This document shows positions 8,710-17,978 of a stretch of DNA of 64,000 bases, piece after piece. The stretch comes from Flavobacterium pectinovorum. GTDB taxonomy: Bacteria; Bacteroidota; Bacteroidia; Flavobacteriales; Flavobacteriaceae. The stretch's first letter is position 1. Each line of letters opens with the position of its first letter. Under the pieces are notes generated by a model. That model was not told where the DNA came from. It was given only the letters and a program-made list of their open reading frames with translations, and ran no database searches. Made by a program: the position numbers and the translations under genes. The stretch is from NCBI RefSeq assembly GCF_006438875.1, contig NZ_RCZH01000002.1:102426-166425 (forward strand), given 5' to 3'.

Positions 8710-9741
8710 ATGAAAGTAACCATAGACGGTCAAAGTATAGACGTAGAGCCAGGAACAACGATCCTGCAGGCTGCACGTATGATTGGTGGAGATTTGGTGC
8801 CGCCAGCCATGTGCTATTACTCAAAATTAAAAGGCAGCGGCGGAAAATGTCGTTGTTGTTTAGTTGAAGTTGCAAAAGGAAGTGAAGCTGACCCAAGACC
8901 AATGCCAAAATTGATGGCATCTTGTGTAACAGGCTGTATGGACGGAATGGAAGTAAACAGTAAATCTTCTGATCGTGTAACAGAAGCTCGTAAATCTGTA
9001 ACAGAATTTTTATTGATCAATCACCCGTTAGATTGCCCTATTTGTGATCAGGCTGGAGAATGTGATCTTCAAAACTTAAGTTTCGAGCACGGAAATCCAA
9101 AATCACGTTTTATTGAAGAAAAAAGAACATTTGAACCAGAAGATATTGGTCCAAATATTCAACTACATATGAACCGTTGTATCTTATGTCAAAGATGTGT
9201 GCAAGTTGCAGATCAATTGACAGACAACAGAGTTCACGGAGTATTAGATCGTGGTGATCACGCAAATATTTCAACCGGAATCTCAAAAGCTATCGACAAT
9301 GAATTCTCAGGAAACATGATCGATGTTTGTCCAGTTGGAGCATTGACTGATAAAACTTTCCGTTTCAAATCGAGAGTTTGGTTCAACAAACCATACAACG
9401 CACACAGAGAGTGTACAACTCCGGGATGTTGTGGAAAAACTACCGTTTGGATGTTTGGTGGTGAAATTCAACGTGTGACTGGTCGTAAAGATGAGTATCA
9501 TGAAGTCGAGGAATTTATCTGCAACAGCTGTCGTTTTGAACACAAAAATGTAACTGACTGGGTTATCGAAGGACCGAGAGAATTTGAAAAAGATTCTGTT
9601 ATCAACCAAAATAACTACACTCAAAAATTAGAGAAAGTAGAAATCGATACTGAGAAAACTATCCTTATGGGTAGAGATATTGACCGTAAAAAAATTAGTA
9701 TGGCCGAAATTCCATTAAACACTAACAACAAAAATTCTTAA
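8710..9741 (+). CDS. nuoG: NADH-quinone oxidoreductase subunit G, short form
   Basis: The Fe-S chain subunit of the peripheral arm. Cysteines for the N-terminal [2Fe-2S] ferredoxin domain are visible (PPAMCYYSK, GKCRCCLVEV), then the N5 motif HPLDCPICDQAGECDLQ, two cluster-binding stretches (CILCQRCVQ and DVCPVGAL), and a final Cys set (CTTPGCCGKTTV, FICNSCRFE) that begins the molybdopterin-type domain. The protein ends at residue 343; the large pseudo-molybdopterin domain of about 900-residue NuoG proteins is absent. The ending looks natural and overlaps nuoH in TAATG, so I read it as the short form of this phylum and not as a truncation. Confidence 0.92.
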   Translation: MKVTIDGQSIDVEPGTTILQAARMIGGDLVPPAMCYYSKLKGSGGKCRCCLVEVAKGSEADPRPMPKLMASCVTGCMDGMEVNSKSSDRVTEARKSVTEFLLINHPLDCPICDQAGECDLQNLSFEHGNPKSRFIEEKRTFEPEDIGPNIQLHMNRCILCQRCVQVADQLTDNRVHGVLDRGDHANISTGISKAIDNEFSGNMIDVCPVGALTDKTFRFKSRVWFNKPYNAHRECTTPGCCGKTTVWMFGGEIQRVTGRKDEYHEVEEFICNSCRFEHKNVTDWVIEGPREFEKDSVINQNNYTQKLEKVEIDTEKTILMGRDIDRKKISMAEIPLNTNNKNS

Positions 9742-10799
9742 TGATGGTAGATAGTACATTTATTATAGAAAAGAGTGTTGTAATTGTTGTAGTTTTCGCT
9801 ATCACAATGATTATGGCGATGTATTCTACTTGGGCTGAACGTAAAGTTGCAGCTTATCTTCAGGATCGTGTAGGACCAAACCGTGCCGGATGGGGAGGAT
9901 TATTGCAACCTCTTGCAGATGGTATGAAATTATTCTCAAAAGAAGAATTTTTCCCAAATACACCTAACAAATTTTTATTCGTTGTAGGACCGGCAATTGC
10001 AATGAGTACGGCTTTAATGACAAGTGCAGTAATTCCTTGGGGAGACAAATTACATATTTTTGGTCGCGATGTTTATTTACAGGCAACAGATATTAATATC
10101 GGTATTTTATACATTTTTGGAGTGCTTTCTATCGGAGTTTATGGCATCATGATTGGTGGATGGGCTTCTAATAATAAATTCTCTTTGATGGGAGCTGTTC
10201 GTGCAGCTTCGCAAATGGTTTCTTATGAAGTTGCAATGGGATTATCAATGATTGCTTTGTTGATGATGACAGGAACTTTAAGCTTAAGAGAAATCTCACT
10301 GCAACAACAAGGAATGAACTGGAACGTATTTTACCAGCCTTTATCATTCTTGATTTTCCTTATTTGTTCGTTTGCAGAAACTAACAGAACTCCTTTCGAT
10401 TTAGCGGAATGTGAATCAGAGTTAATTGGAGGTTACCATACAGAATATTCATCCATGAAAATGGGATTTTATTTATTTGCTGAATATGCAAGTATGTTTA
10501 TCTCGGCTACTATTATTTCTGTTTTATTCTTTGGAGGATATAACTACCCTGGAATGAGCTGGATGGTAGAACATGCAGGAGTAAATATCGCCAATCTATT
10601 AGGAATTGCAGCATTGTTTGCAAAATTATGTTTCTTCATATTTTTCTATATGTGGGTACGTTGGACAATTCCGAGATTTAGATATGACCAATTAATGAAT
10701 TTAGGATGGAGAATTTTAATTCCGCTTTCAATCATTAATATCATGATTACCGGAGTTGTTATTTTAAGACATGATATCGCAGCATATTTTGGATTTTAA
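9741..10799 (+). CDS. nuoH: NADH-quinone oxidoreductase subunit H
   Basis: The membrane subunit that holds the quinone chamber at the arm junction. It has about eight hydrophobic helices, the conserved cytoplasmic loop ERKVAAYLQDRVGPNRAGWGGLLQPLADGMKLFSKE (seen as YLQDRVGPNRAG and LLQPLADGMKL), and FAETNRTPFDLAECESELIGGYHTEY. The 352-residue length is typical. The start is ATG at 9741, overlapping the nuoG stop, or the adjacent ATG at 9744. Confidence 0.96.
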   Translation: MMVDSTFIIEKSVVIVVVFAITMIMAMYSTWAERKVAAYLQDRVGPNRAGWGGLLQPLADGMKLFSKEEFFPNTPNKFLFVVGPAIAMSTALMTSAVIPWGDKLHIFGRDVYLQATDINIGILYIFGVLSIGVYGIMIGGWASNNKFSLMGAVRAASQMVSYEVAMGLSMIALLMMTGTLSLREISLQQQGMNWNVFYQPLSFLIFLICSFAETNRTPFDLAECESELIGGYHTEYSSMKMGFYLFAEYASMFISATIISVLFFGGYNYPGMSWMVEHAGVNIANLLGIAALFAKLCFFIFFYMWVRWTIPRFRYDQLMNLGWRILIPLSIINIMITGVVILRHDIAAYFGF

Positions 10800-10888
10800 A
10801 ATAAAATTGCGTCTAATCTTAGGTATCGCAATTTGCGACACAAAACAAAAAAGAGGATGTGAATTACACCCACCGCATAAAATAATGA
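10800..10888. other. Spacer between nuoH and the ORF6N gene, with dyads
   Basis: Holds a small dyad, ATTGCG...CGCAAT (about 10806-10832), and an imperfect palindrome around GTGAATTACAC (about 10859-10869). These could be remnants of the insertion that brought in the ORF6N gene, or operators for it. No -7 box was seen. Confidence 0.35.
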
Positions 10889-11410
10889 ATGAGTGAAGAA
10901 TTAATTATTACGGAAGAATTCATAATTAGCAAAATATTGCTTATTCGAGGACAAAAGGTAATGCTTGATTCAGAATTAGCAATACTTTATGGAGTAGAAA
11001 CTAAGCAACTCAAAAGACAGGTTCGTAGAAACATAGAAAGATTCCCAGATGATTTTATGTTTGAATTGACTGAAATTGAAAGCGAAATCTTGAGGAGCCA
11101 AATTGGCACCTCAAGTTGGGGAGGCACACGATATGTTCCGATGGTATTTACTGAACAAGGAGTTGCAATGTTATCAAGTGTTTTGAATAGTGCAACTGCT
11201 ATTAGAGTTAATATTCAAATTATTCGTGTTTTTACAAAAATCCGTCAGGAGATTTCGGAAAACTTGAATATGAAATTGGAAATTGAAGAGATAAAAACAA
11301 AATTATCGAATCAGAGTAAAAATATTGAATTAGTCTTTACTTATCTTGATGAGTTAATGGACAAACAAGAAAATAAGATTGAAAGAACAAAAATTGGTTA
11401 TAAAAAATAA
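10889..11410 (+). CDS. ORF6N domain-containing protein
   Basis: A 173-residue protein with an N-terminal ORF6N domain: VMLDSELAILYGVETKQLKRQVRRN, then RFPDDFMFELT, and YVPMVFTEQGVAMLSSVLNS. The C-terminal third (residues 125-165) is charged and helical, probably coiled coil. ORF6N domains are DNA-binding modules of phage and mobile-element proteins, also common as orphan genes in Bacteroidota; the cellular role here is not known. It lies between nuoH and nuoI in the same direction, so it is probably carried on the nuo transcript. Nothing else phage-like is nearby. Confidence 0.85.
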   Translation: MSEELIITEEFIISKILLIRGQKVMLDSELAILYGVETKQLKRQVRRNIERFPDDFMFELTEIESEILRSQIGTSSWGGTRYVPMVFTEQGVAMLSSVLNSATAIRVNIQIIRVFTKIRQEISENLNMKLEIEEIKTKLSNQSKNIELVFTYLDELMDKQENKIERTKIGYKK

Positions 11411-11432
11411 ATTTGATTAATACCAAAAATGC

Positions 11433-11512
11433 CATAGCCCTAATAGAAGCGGTATCCTTTTATTTTTTTGTTTAAAAAATAAAAGATATAGCGGATAGCA
11501 GGATTAAGCTTC
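11433..11512. repeat. Dispersed hairpin element upstream of nuoI
   Basis: Begins TAGCCCTAATAGAAGCGG and ends TAGCGGATAGCAGG; the core TATCCTTTTATTTTTT pairs with AAAAAATAAAAGATA. The same border words surround a different hairpin at 26607-26745, indicating one repeat family. Confidence 0.65.
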
Positions 11513-11530
11513 AAAATAAAAATTAAAAAA

Positions 11531-12076
11531 ATGTCAATAGAAACTATATCATTATCGGGTAGAAAAAAGATGGTCTCTAATAAAGAGATGACTTTTTGGG
11601 AACGATTGTATCTTGTGGCGATTGTGAAAGGATTATATATCACACTTAAACACTTATTCAGAAAAAAAGTGACCATTCACTATCCTGAGCAAGTGCGTGA
11701 AATGAGTCCGGTTTATCGTGGTCAACACCAGTTGAAACGTGATGAACAAGGTCGTGAAAACTGTACAGCTTGCGGATTATGTGCTTTATCATGTCCTGCT
11801 GAAGCAATCACTATGAAAGCTGCAGAACGTAAAGCAGATGAAAAACATTTGTACAGAGAAGAAAAATATGCTTCGATATATGAAATCAATATGTTACGTT
11901 GTATTTTTTGTGGTTTATGCGAAGAAGCTTGCCCGAAAGATGCCATTTATCTGACTACTTCAAAAGTATTGGTTCCTTCCAGCTATGAAAGAGAAGATTT
12001 CATTTTTGGAAAAGACAGATTAGTTATGCCTCTTGACGTAGCTATGAAAAATGCTCAACTTAATAATGCTAACTAA
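11531..12076 (+). CDS. nuoI: NADH-quinone oxidoreductase subunit I
   Basis: An 8Fe ferredoxin-type subunit with clusters N6a and N6b, linking NuoG to NuoB. The two motifs are CTACGLCALSCPAEAI and CIFCGLCEEACPKDAI (each C-x2-C-x2-C-x3-C-P). The 181-residue protein has an N-terminal amphipathic region (LYLVAIVKGLYITLKHLF) that lies on the membrane. It is directly followed by nuoJ with no gap. Confidence 0.96.
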   Translation: MSIETISLSGRKKMVSNKEMTFWERLYLVAIVKGLYITLKHLFRKKVTIHYPEQVREMSPVYRGQHQLKRDEQGRENCTACGLCALSCPAEAITMKAAERKADEKHLYREEKYASIYEINMLRCIFCGLCEEACPKDAIYLTTSKVLVPSSYEREDFIFGKDRLVMPLDVAMKNAQLNNAN

Positions 12077-12616
12077 ATGATACATATTCCTGATTTTGCA
12101 CACGCAACAACTGTACAAATTATATTTTGTTTCTTAGCGTTTATTACGGTAATCACCGCTTTCTTGACCATTTTTAGCAGAAATCCAATTCACAGTGCTA
12201 TTTATCTAGTGATCTGTTTTTTCTCGATTGCTGGTCATTATTTACTATTAAATGCTCAATTTTTAGCTATCGTACATCTTATAGTTTATTCCGGAGCAAT
12301 TATGATTTTGTTTCTGTTTACGATTATGTTGATGAATCTTAACGAACGCCATCAAGTACACAGACCTAGAATTACACGTTTAGGTGCGATTGTTTCTTTC
12401 TGTTTGATTTGTGTTGTATTGATTGCCATTTTCATTAACTCTAAACCAATCGTTGGTGAATACGACTCAACTGGTGAAGATTTTCAATCAATCAAGGTAT
12501 TGGGTAAAATATTATTGAACGAATATATGGTTCCGTTTGAATTTGCTTCGATCTTGCTTTTAGTAGCAATGATTGGAACTGTATTATTGTCTAAAAAAGA
12601 AAAATTAAATAAATAA
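12077..12616 (+). CDS. nuoJ: NADH-quinone oxidoreductase subunit J
   Basis: A membrane-arm subunit with about five transmembrane helices. The conserved segment [46 protein letters not shown] is recognisable by AIYLV, AQFLA and [15 protein letters not shown]. Its last base is shared with the nuoK start (TAATG). 179 residues is typical. Confidence 0.95.
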   Translation: MIHIPDFAHATTVQIIFCFLAFITVITAFLTIFSRNPIHSAIYLVICFFSIAGHYLLLNAQFLAIVHLIVYSGAIMILFLFTIMLMNLNERHQVHRPRITRLGAIVSFCLICVVLIAIFINSKPIVGEYDSTGEDFQSIKVLGKILLNEYMVPFEFASILLLVAMIGTVLLSKKEKLNK

Positions 12617-12936
12617 TGGGTAATATATTAAATCAAATAGGTATTGAAAACTACATCTTTTTAAGTGTTGTACTTTTCTGTATTGGTATTTTTGGTGTAT
12701 TGTACAGACGAAATGCTATTATCGTTTTCATGTCTATCGAAATCATGTTGAATGCTGTTAACCTTTTATTTGTTGCTTTTTCGACTTATCATCAAGATGC
12801 ACAAGGACAAGTCTTTGTATTCTTTTCGATGGCAGTTGCTGCAGCTGAAGTTGCAGTTGGATTGGCTATTTTAGTTTCGATCTTTAGAAATTTAGGTTCG
12901 ATTAGTATCGATAATTTAAAAAATTTAAAAGGATAA
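12616..12936 (+). CDS. nuoK: NADH-quinone oxidoreductase subunit K
   Basis: A three-helix, 106-residue antiporter-like subunit. It has the two conserved buried acidic residues (in [15 protein letters not shown] and [14 protein letters not shown]) needed for proton translocation in the family. It overlaps nuoJ by 1 bp and abuts nuoL. Confidence 0.95.
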   Translation: MGNILNQIGIENYIFLSVVLFCIGIFGVLYRRNAIIVFMSIEIMLNAVNLLFVAFSTYHQDAQGQVFVFFSMAVAAAEVAVGLAILVSIFRNLGSISIDNLKNLKG

Positions 12937-14826
12937 ATGGAAATGGATACCAATTTAGCTTTAGTTTTAGTATTAGCTCCTTTTTTAGGATTTTTAATCA
13001 ATGTTTTCTTTGGAAAAAGCTTGGGGAAAACAGTTTCAGGAATCATCGGTACTGCTGCCGTAGTAGTTTCTTTTGCTGTTACGCTTTACTTTTTCAATCA
13101 AATAAGCCAAACAAAACAAGCGATTCAGGTTACTTTATTTGACTGGATTCAAATTAGTAATTTACATATCAATCTTGGATTTTTATTAGATCAATTATCA
13201 TTGCTTTGGTTACTTTTTGTAACAGGTATTGGTTCATTGATTCACTTATACTCTATTAGTTACATGCACGATGATGAAAATATGCACAAGTTTTTTGCGT
13301 ATTTAAATCTGTTCGTTTTCTTCATGATTACTCTTGTAATGGGAAGTAACTTATTAGTCTTATTTATTGGTTGGGAAGGTGTTGGACTTTGTTCGTACTT
13401 ACTAATTGGATTTTGGCATAAAAACCAGGATTACAATGATGCTGCGAAAAAAGCTTTCATCATGAACAGAATTGGAGATTTAGGTTTATTAATCGGAATG
13501 TTCATTATTGGTTCGATGTTCTCGACTTTAGATTATGCAACTTTAAAAACTGCAATCGCCGGAGCAACAAACTTGAATTTACCATTGCTTTCATTAGCTG
13601 CATTATGCTTGTTTATTGGAGCTTGTGGTAAATCAGCACAAATTCCGTTATACACCTGGTTACCTGATGCGATGGCTGGACCAACTCCGGTTTCAGCATT
13701 GATTCACGCTGCAACAATGGTTACCGCTGGTATCTTTATGGTAACAAGATTAAACTTTGTATTTGATTTAGCTCCGGATGTTCAAACTGTTATTGCTGTA
13801 ATTGGAGCTATCACTTCATTAGTTGCTGCAACAATTGGATTAGTTCAGACAGATATTAAAAAGGTTTTGGCCTACTCTACCGTTTCTCAATTAGGATTAA
13901 TGTTTTTAGCGTTAGGATTTGGTGCTTATGAAGTAGCAGTTTTCCACGTAATTACTCACGCTTTCTTCAAAGCTTGTTTATTCTTAGGATCAGGATCTGT
14001 TATTCACGGTTTGCACGGAGAACAGGATATGCGTAAAATGGGTGGTTTGCGTAAAGCAATGCCAATCACTTTCTGGACCATGTTAATCTCATCATTAGCA
14101 ATTTCCGGTGTTCCATTTTTCTCTGGTTTCTTCTCTAAAGATGAAATTTTAATGACAGCTTTCCACCATAATATTTCACTTTATGTTGTTGGATCTATCG
14201 CTTCAATCATGACAGCTTTTTATATGTTCCGTTTAATGTTCTTAACTTTCTTTAAAGACTTTAGAGGAACTGAAGAACAAAAACATCATTTACATGAAAG
14301 TGACGGATTGATTACTTTCCCCTTAATGATTTTGGCAGTTTTGGCTACTTTCGGCGGACTAATTAGTTTACCTGGAAATAGCTGGTTAAATGAATATTTA
14401 GCGCCTCTTTTCACGAAAGTGGCAGGTGAAGAACATCACTTAGGGACAACAGAATATACCTTAATGGGAGTTGCCGTTTTAGGTGGATTATTAGGTATAT
14501 TAATTGCCTACATCAAATACTTCAAACAAGACAATGTTCCGGAATCAGACGAAAATATTACAGGTTTGACCAAAGTTTTATACAACAAATATTATGTAGA
14601 TGAAATTTACGATGCAATATTTGTACGCTCAATAAATGTATTATCAAGATTTTTCAGAGACACTGTTGAAACAGGTTTATCTGCACTTGTTTTTGGATTA
14701 GGAAAAGTAACGAATGAACTAGCTTTTCAAGGTAAAAAACTGCAAAACGGAAGTATCGGATTATATCTTTTTGCTTTTGTTTTAGGGCTTTGTGCCATTG
14801 TTTCTTATATATTTTTAGCTAAATAA
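12937..14826 (+). CDS. nuoL: NADH-quinone oxidoreductase subunit L
   Basis: The distal proton-pumping subunit, 629 residues with about 16 hydrophobic helices. Signature stretches are LFIGWEGVGLCSYLLIGFW (with the key Glu), GACGKSAQIPLYTWLPDAMAGPTPVSALIHAATMVTAG (seen as AQIPLYTWLPDAMAGPTPV and ALIHAATMVTAG), and AYSTVSQLGLMFLALG. A lateral helix and C-terminal anchor follow. The frame begins right after the nuoK stop; a second ATG two codons on is also possible. Confidence 0.96.
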   Translation: MEMDTNLALVLVLAPFLGFLINVFFGKSLGKTVSGIIGTAAVVVSFAVTLYFFNQISQTKQAIQVTLFDWIQISNLHINLGFLLDQLSLLWLLFVTGIGSLIHLYSISYMHDDENMHKFFAYLNLFVFFMITLVMGSNLLVLFIGWEGVGLCSYLLIGFWHKNQDYNDAAKKAFIMNRIGDLGLLIGMFIIGSMFSTLDYATLKTAIAGATNLNLPLLSLAALCLFIGACGKSAQIPLYTWLPDAMAGPTPVSALIHAATMVTAGIFMVTRLNFVFDLAPDVQTVIAVIGAITSLVAATIGLVQTDIKKVLAYSTVSQLGLMFLALGFGAYEVAVFHVITHAFFKACLFLGSGSVIHGLHGEQDMRKMGGLRKAMPITFWTMLISSLAISGVPFFSGFFSKDEILMTAFHHNISLYVVGSIASIMTAFYMFRLMFLTFFKDFRGTEEQKHHLHESDGLITFPLMILAVLATFGGLISLPGNSWLNEYLAPLFTKVAGEEHHLGTTEYTLMGVAVLGGLLGILIAYIKYFKQDNVPESDENITGLTKVLYNKYYVDEIYDAIFVRSINVLSRFFRDTVETGLSALVFGLGKVTNELAFQGKKLQNGSIGLYLFAFVLGLCAIVSYIFLAK

Positions 14827-14836
14827 TTTTACAACT

Positions 14837-16276
14837 ATGAACGTTTCTCTTATATTAATTATTCTTCTAATTGGTGCATTTGTCACTTATTTTGTTGGTG
14901 ATAAACTAGCATCAAAAGTAGCTTTGTTCTTTAGTTTGGCGGCTTTAGGTTGTTCAATTGTTTTACTAAATCATTTTTGTGCAGGCGAAAACATTAGTTT
15001 AATCAATGCCTGGATTACACAACCTAAAATTTCATTTGCATTAAATGCTGATGGTTTAGGTATGGCAATGCTTTTATTAACCGTAGCTTTAACACCAATT
15101 ATTATATTCTCTTCTTTTGGAAATGAATACAAAAATGCTAAAGCTTTTTATGCTTTAATTTTATTTATGGCTTTTGCTATGACAGGAACTTTCCTTGCAG
15201 CAGATGGTCTTTTATATTATATTTTCTGGGAGTTAGCACTTATTCCTATTTACTTTATTGCACTTATTTGGGGTAATGGTGATGCTGAAGAACGTAGAAA
15301 AGCTGTAGTTAAATTCTTTATCTACACACTTGCAGGTTCATTGTTCATGTTAGTTGCTTTCATTTATCTATACCAAAAAGCTGGAAGTTTTTTAATCGAA
15401 GATTTATACAAATTAAATTTATCAGCTTCTGAGCAACTTTGGATATTCTTAGCTTTCTTCTTGGCTTATGCAATTAAAATTCCAATTATTCCTTTTCACA
15501 CATGGCAGGCAAATGTGTACCAAAAAGCACCAACTGTTGGAACTATGCTATTGTCTGGTATCATGCTAAAAATGGGATTGTATAGTGTGATTCGTTGGCA
15601 GTTGCCAATTGCACCATTAGCTGCAAAAGAATACATGAATGTTTTTATTGCTTTAGGAATTGCCGGAGTTATCTACGGATCAATTGTGGCATTAAGACAA
15701 AAAGACTTAAAGAAATTATTAGCTTATTCGTCTCTTGCGCACGTTGGATTAATTGCTGCAGGAACTTACACGCTAACTATTGACGGTTTACGCGGAGCTG
15801 TTTTACAAATGATTGCTCACGGTTTTGTCGTGGTTGGATTGTTCTTCGCTGCTGAAGTTATCTATAGAAGATATGAAACCAGAGAAATTTCGCAATTAGG
15901 TGGTATTCGTACGCAATCACCAAAATTCACTTCTATGTTTTTAATTTTGGTATTGGCTTCTGTAGCTTTACCAAGTACTTTTAACTTCGTTGGAGAATTT
16001 ACAGTTTTGTATAGTCTTTCTCAAATCAATATTTGGTTCGCTGTTTTAGGCGGAACAACTATTATTCTGGGAGCTTATTATATGCTTAAAATGTTTCAAA
16101 ATGTAATGTTGGGAGAAACAAATTCAAAACCTTTTGCAGATGTTTCTATTAATGAAGGAATTTCATTCGTAGTAATTATTGCGGTTTTAATTTTCTTCGG
16201 ATTTTATCCAAAACCAATTACAGATTTGATTACACCAAGTTTAGAGACAATTCTAAACGTTATCAATAAGAATTAA
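14837..16276 (+). CDS. nuoM: NADH-quinone oxidoreductase subunit M
   Basis: A proton-pumping antiporter-like subunit with 479 residues and about 14 helices. Signatures: YYIFWELALIPIYFIALIWG (conserved Glu), KIPIIPFHTWQANVYQKAPTVG, GIMLKMGLYSVIRW and AYSSLAHVGLIAAG. It lies 10 bp after nuoL. Confidence 0.96.
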   Translation: MNVSLILIILLIGAFVTYFVGDKLASKVALFFSLAALGCSIVLLNHFCAGENISLINAWITQPKISFALNADGLGMAMLLLTVALTPIIIFSSFGNEYKNAKAFYALILFMAFAMTGTFLAADGLLYYIFWELALIPIYFIALIWGNGDAEERRKAVVKFFIYTLAGSLFMLVAFIYLYQKAGSFLIEDLYKLNLSASEQLWIFLAFFLAYAIKIPIIPFHTWQANVYQKAPTVGTMLLSGIMLKMGLYSVIRWQLPIAPLAAKEYMNVFIALGIAGVIYGSIVALRQKDLKKLLAYSSLAHVGLIAAGTYTLTIDGLRGAVLQMIAHGFVVVGLFFAAEVIYRRYETREISQLGGIRTQSPKFTSMFLILVLASVALPSTFNFVGEFTVLYSLSQINIWFAVLGGTTIILGAYYMLKMFQNVMLGETNSKPFADVSINEGISFVVIIAVLIFFGFYPKPITDLITPSLETILNVINKN

Positions 16277-16422
16277 GATTTTAGAATGTCGATTAACGAT
16301 TTTTGATTTCAGATTTTATCTGAACCTTAAAAGTTAAGCTTACTATAAATTAAAAATATATTTTAAATAAAAATAAATTAGGGCATCATTAGTTTTAGAT
16401 TTCCTAAATCAAAAAAACAAAA
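16277..16422. repeat. Spacer with repeat words between nuoM and nuoN
   Basis: AT-rich, with GATTTTAGA and GATTTCAGATTTTATC words related to those in the nuoA/B and nuoD/E gaps. No clear paired arms and no gene. Confidence 0.4.
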
Positions 16423-17814
16423 ATGAATACATTAATAGCTATAACAGGATTGGGTATTTTCTGCCTATTGTTTGAAATTCTTAATTTAAGAAAGGCCATT
16501 GTTCCAATTACCATTATTGGTTTGTTGGGTGTTTTGGCACTTAATTATTACGAATTTGGATTAGAGCAGAGTTATTACAATAATATGATTACAGTGAGTA
16601 AATTCTCTACTGCGTTTTCGTCATTGTTTATTGTTTTAACTATTTTCTTAGTAGCATTAAGTCATAATTTTTACGAAAATCACCCAACAAAAATCTCAGA
16701 TTTTGTTGCTATAAAAGTATTTTTATTAGCTGGTGGAGTTGCAATGGTTTCTTTTGGGAACTTAGCCATGTTTTTCTTAGGAATCGAAATTTTATCAATT
16801 GCACTTTATGTTCTTGCAGCAAGTGAGCGTTTGAATTTAAAAAGTAACGAAGCTGGTATGAAATATTTCCTAATGGGATCTTTCGCCTCTGGAATTATCC
16901 TATTCGGAATTTGTTTGATCTACGGAGCAATGGGAAGTTTTGACGTTGCAGAAATTCACGAAAGTTCACTATCAGCAGAATTACCAATCTGGTTTCCTAT
17001 CGGAATGATTTTAATGACTATCGGAATGTTGTTTAAAATAGCAGCCGTTCCTTTTCATTTCTGGGCTCCGGATGTTTACGAAGGATCTCCTGCGTTAACA
17101 ACTGCTTTAATGAGTACTTTGGCTAAAGTTATCGCAATTGCAACACTTTACAAGTTAGTTTCAGCATTAAATCTGGTTCCATCTTTAGATAATCAGGATC
17201 TTCTGGGAACTTTTGAAACGATTATAGTAATTATTTCAATAGCTTCTATGACCGTTGGAAATATAATGGCATTACGTCAGGTAAACGTAAAACGTATGTT
17301 GGCATTCTCAGGAATTTCGCATGCAGGTTTTATGTTGATGACACTACTTACTGTTGCAACATCTGCAGGTGTATTGTTATATTACACCGCAGCTTACGCA
17401 TTAGCTGGAATCGCTGCTTTTAGCGTTATTTTATATGTATGTAAAAATCAGGATAACGAAGATATTACGAACTTTCACGGTTTAGGAAAAACAAATCCTT
17501 TATTGGCTGCAATCCTTACCGGATCCTTATTATCTATGGCGGGTATTCCGATTTTCTCTGGATTCTTTGCTAAGTTATTCTTATTCAATCAAACAATTCA
17601 AGCCGGATATATTGCTTTAGTAATTGTTGCTGTTATCAATTCAATTATTAGTGTTGGATATTATTTCAAACTAATTTTGGCAATGTATTCTAAAGAACCA
17701 AATCAGGAACGTACTGGAAAACCTTTCCTTATTTATGCTGTTGCAATTATTTCAATTGGTTTAAATATAGTACTAGGTTTATTTCCATCTTTAGTTTTAG
17801 ACTTATTGAAATAA
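16423..17814 (+). CDS. nuoN: NADH-quinone oxidoreductase subunit N
   Basis: The third antiporter-like pump subunit, 463 residues with about 14 helices. Signatures: MFFLGIEILSIALYVLAA, FKIAAVPFHFWAPDVYEGSPA, ALRQVNVKRMLAFSGISHAGFM and AGIPIFSGFFAKLFLF. It is the last gene of the operon and is followed by a strong terminator. Confidence 0.96.
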   Translation: MNTLIAITGLGIFCLLFEILNLRKAIVPITIIGLLGVLALNYYEFGLEQSYYNNMITVSKFSTAFSSLFIVLTIFLVALSHNFYENHPTKISDFVAIKVFLLAGGVAMVSFGNLAMFFLGIEILSIALYVLAASERLNLKSNEAGMKYFLMGSFASGIILFGICLIYGAMGSFDVAEIHESSLSAELPIWFPIGMILMTIGMLFKIAAVPFHFWAPDVYEGSPALTTALMSTLAKVIAIATLYKLVSALNLVPSLDNQDLLGTFETIIVIISIASMTVGNIMALRQVNVKRMLAFSGISHAGFMLMTLLTVATSAGVLLYYTAAYALAGIAAFSVILYVCKNQDNEDITNFHGLGKTNPLLAAILTGSLLSMAGIPIFSGFFAKLFLFNQTIQAGYIALVIVAVINSIISVGYYFKLILAMYSKEPNQERTGKPFLIYAVAIISIGLNIVLGLFPSLVLDLLK

Positions 17815-17834
17815 ATTTCAATCAAAATAAATAC

Positions 17835-17869
17835 AAGTCCATCAAGAGTTTCTTTTGATGGACTTTTTT
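17835..17869 (+). terminator. Terminator of the nuo operon
   Basis: An 11-bp stem, AAGTCCATCAA (17835-17845) with TTGATGGACTT (17855-17865), followed by a T run, 20 bp after the nuoN stop. Confidence 0.9.
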
Positions 17870-17946
17870 ATTTAAGAACGGTTTTTACAGAAGAAAAAAT
17901 CATGTTAAAAATTTGACGAAAACTATAGGACCTCGAAAAAACTCCA

Positions 17947-17954
17947 TATATTTG
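17947..17954 (+). promoter_or_regulatory. -7 box for the Bax1-I-like gene
   Basis: TATATTTG matches the -7 consensus and lies 24 bp before the ATG at 17979. This places an in-frame TTG at 17913 upstream of transcription, so it cannot be the start. Confidence 0.55.
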
Positions 17955-17978
17955 GATACAATTAAATGTATTAGAACT

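Noticed and set aside
8552..8920. A 122-codon minus-strand frame across the nuoF/nuoG junction
   Set aside because: It is antisense to two conserved complex I genes, has no domain or signal and reads like a shadow of their codon pattern.
8710..9741. nuoG as a truncated pseudogene
   Set aside because: All expected cysteine motifs are present, the C-terminus overlaps nuoH in TAATG, and short NuoG is in keeping with the phylum.
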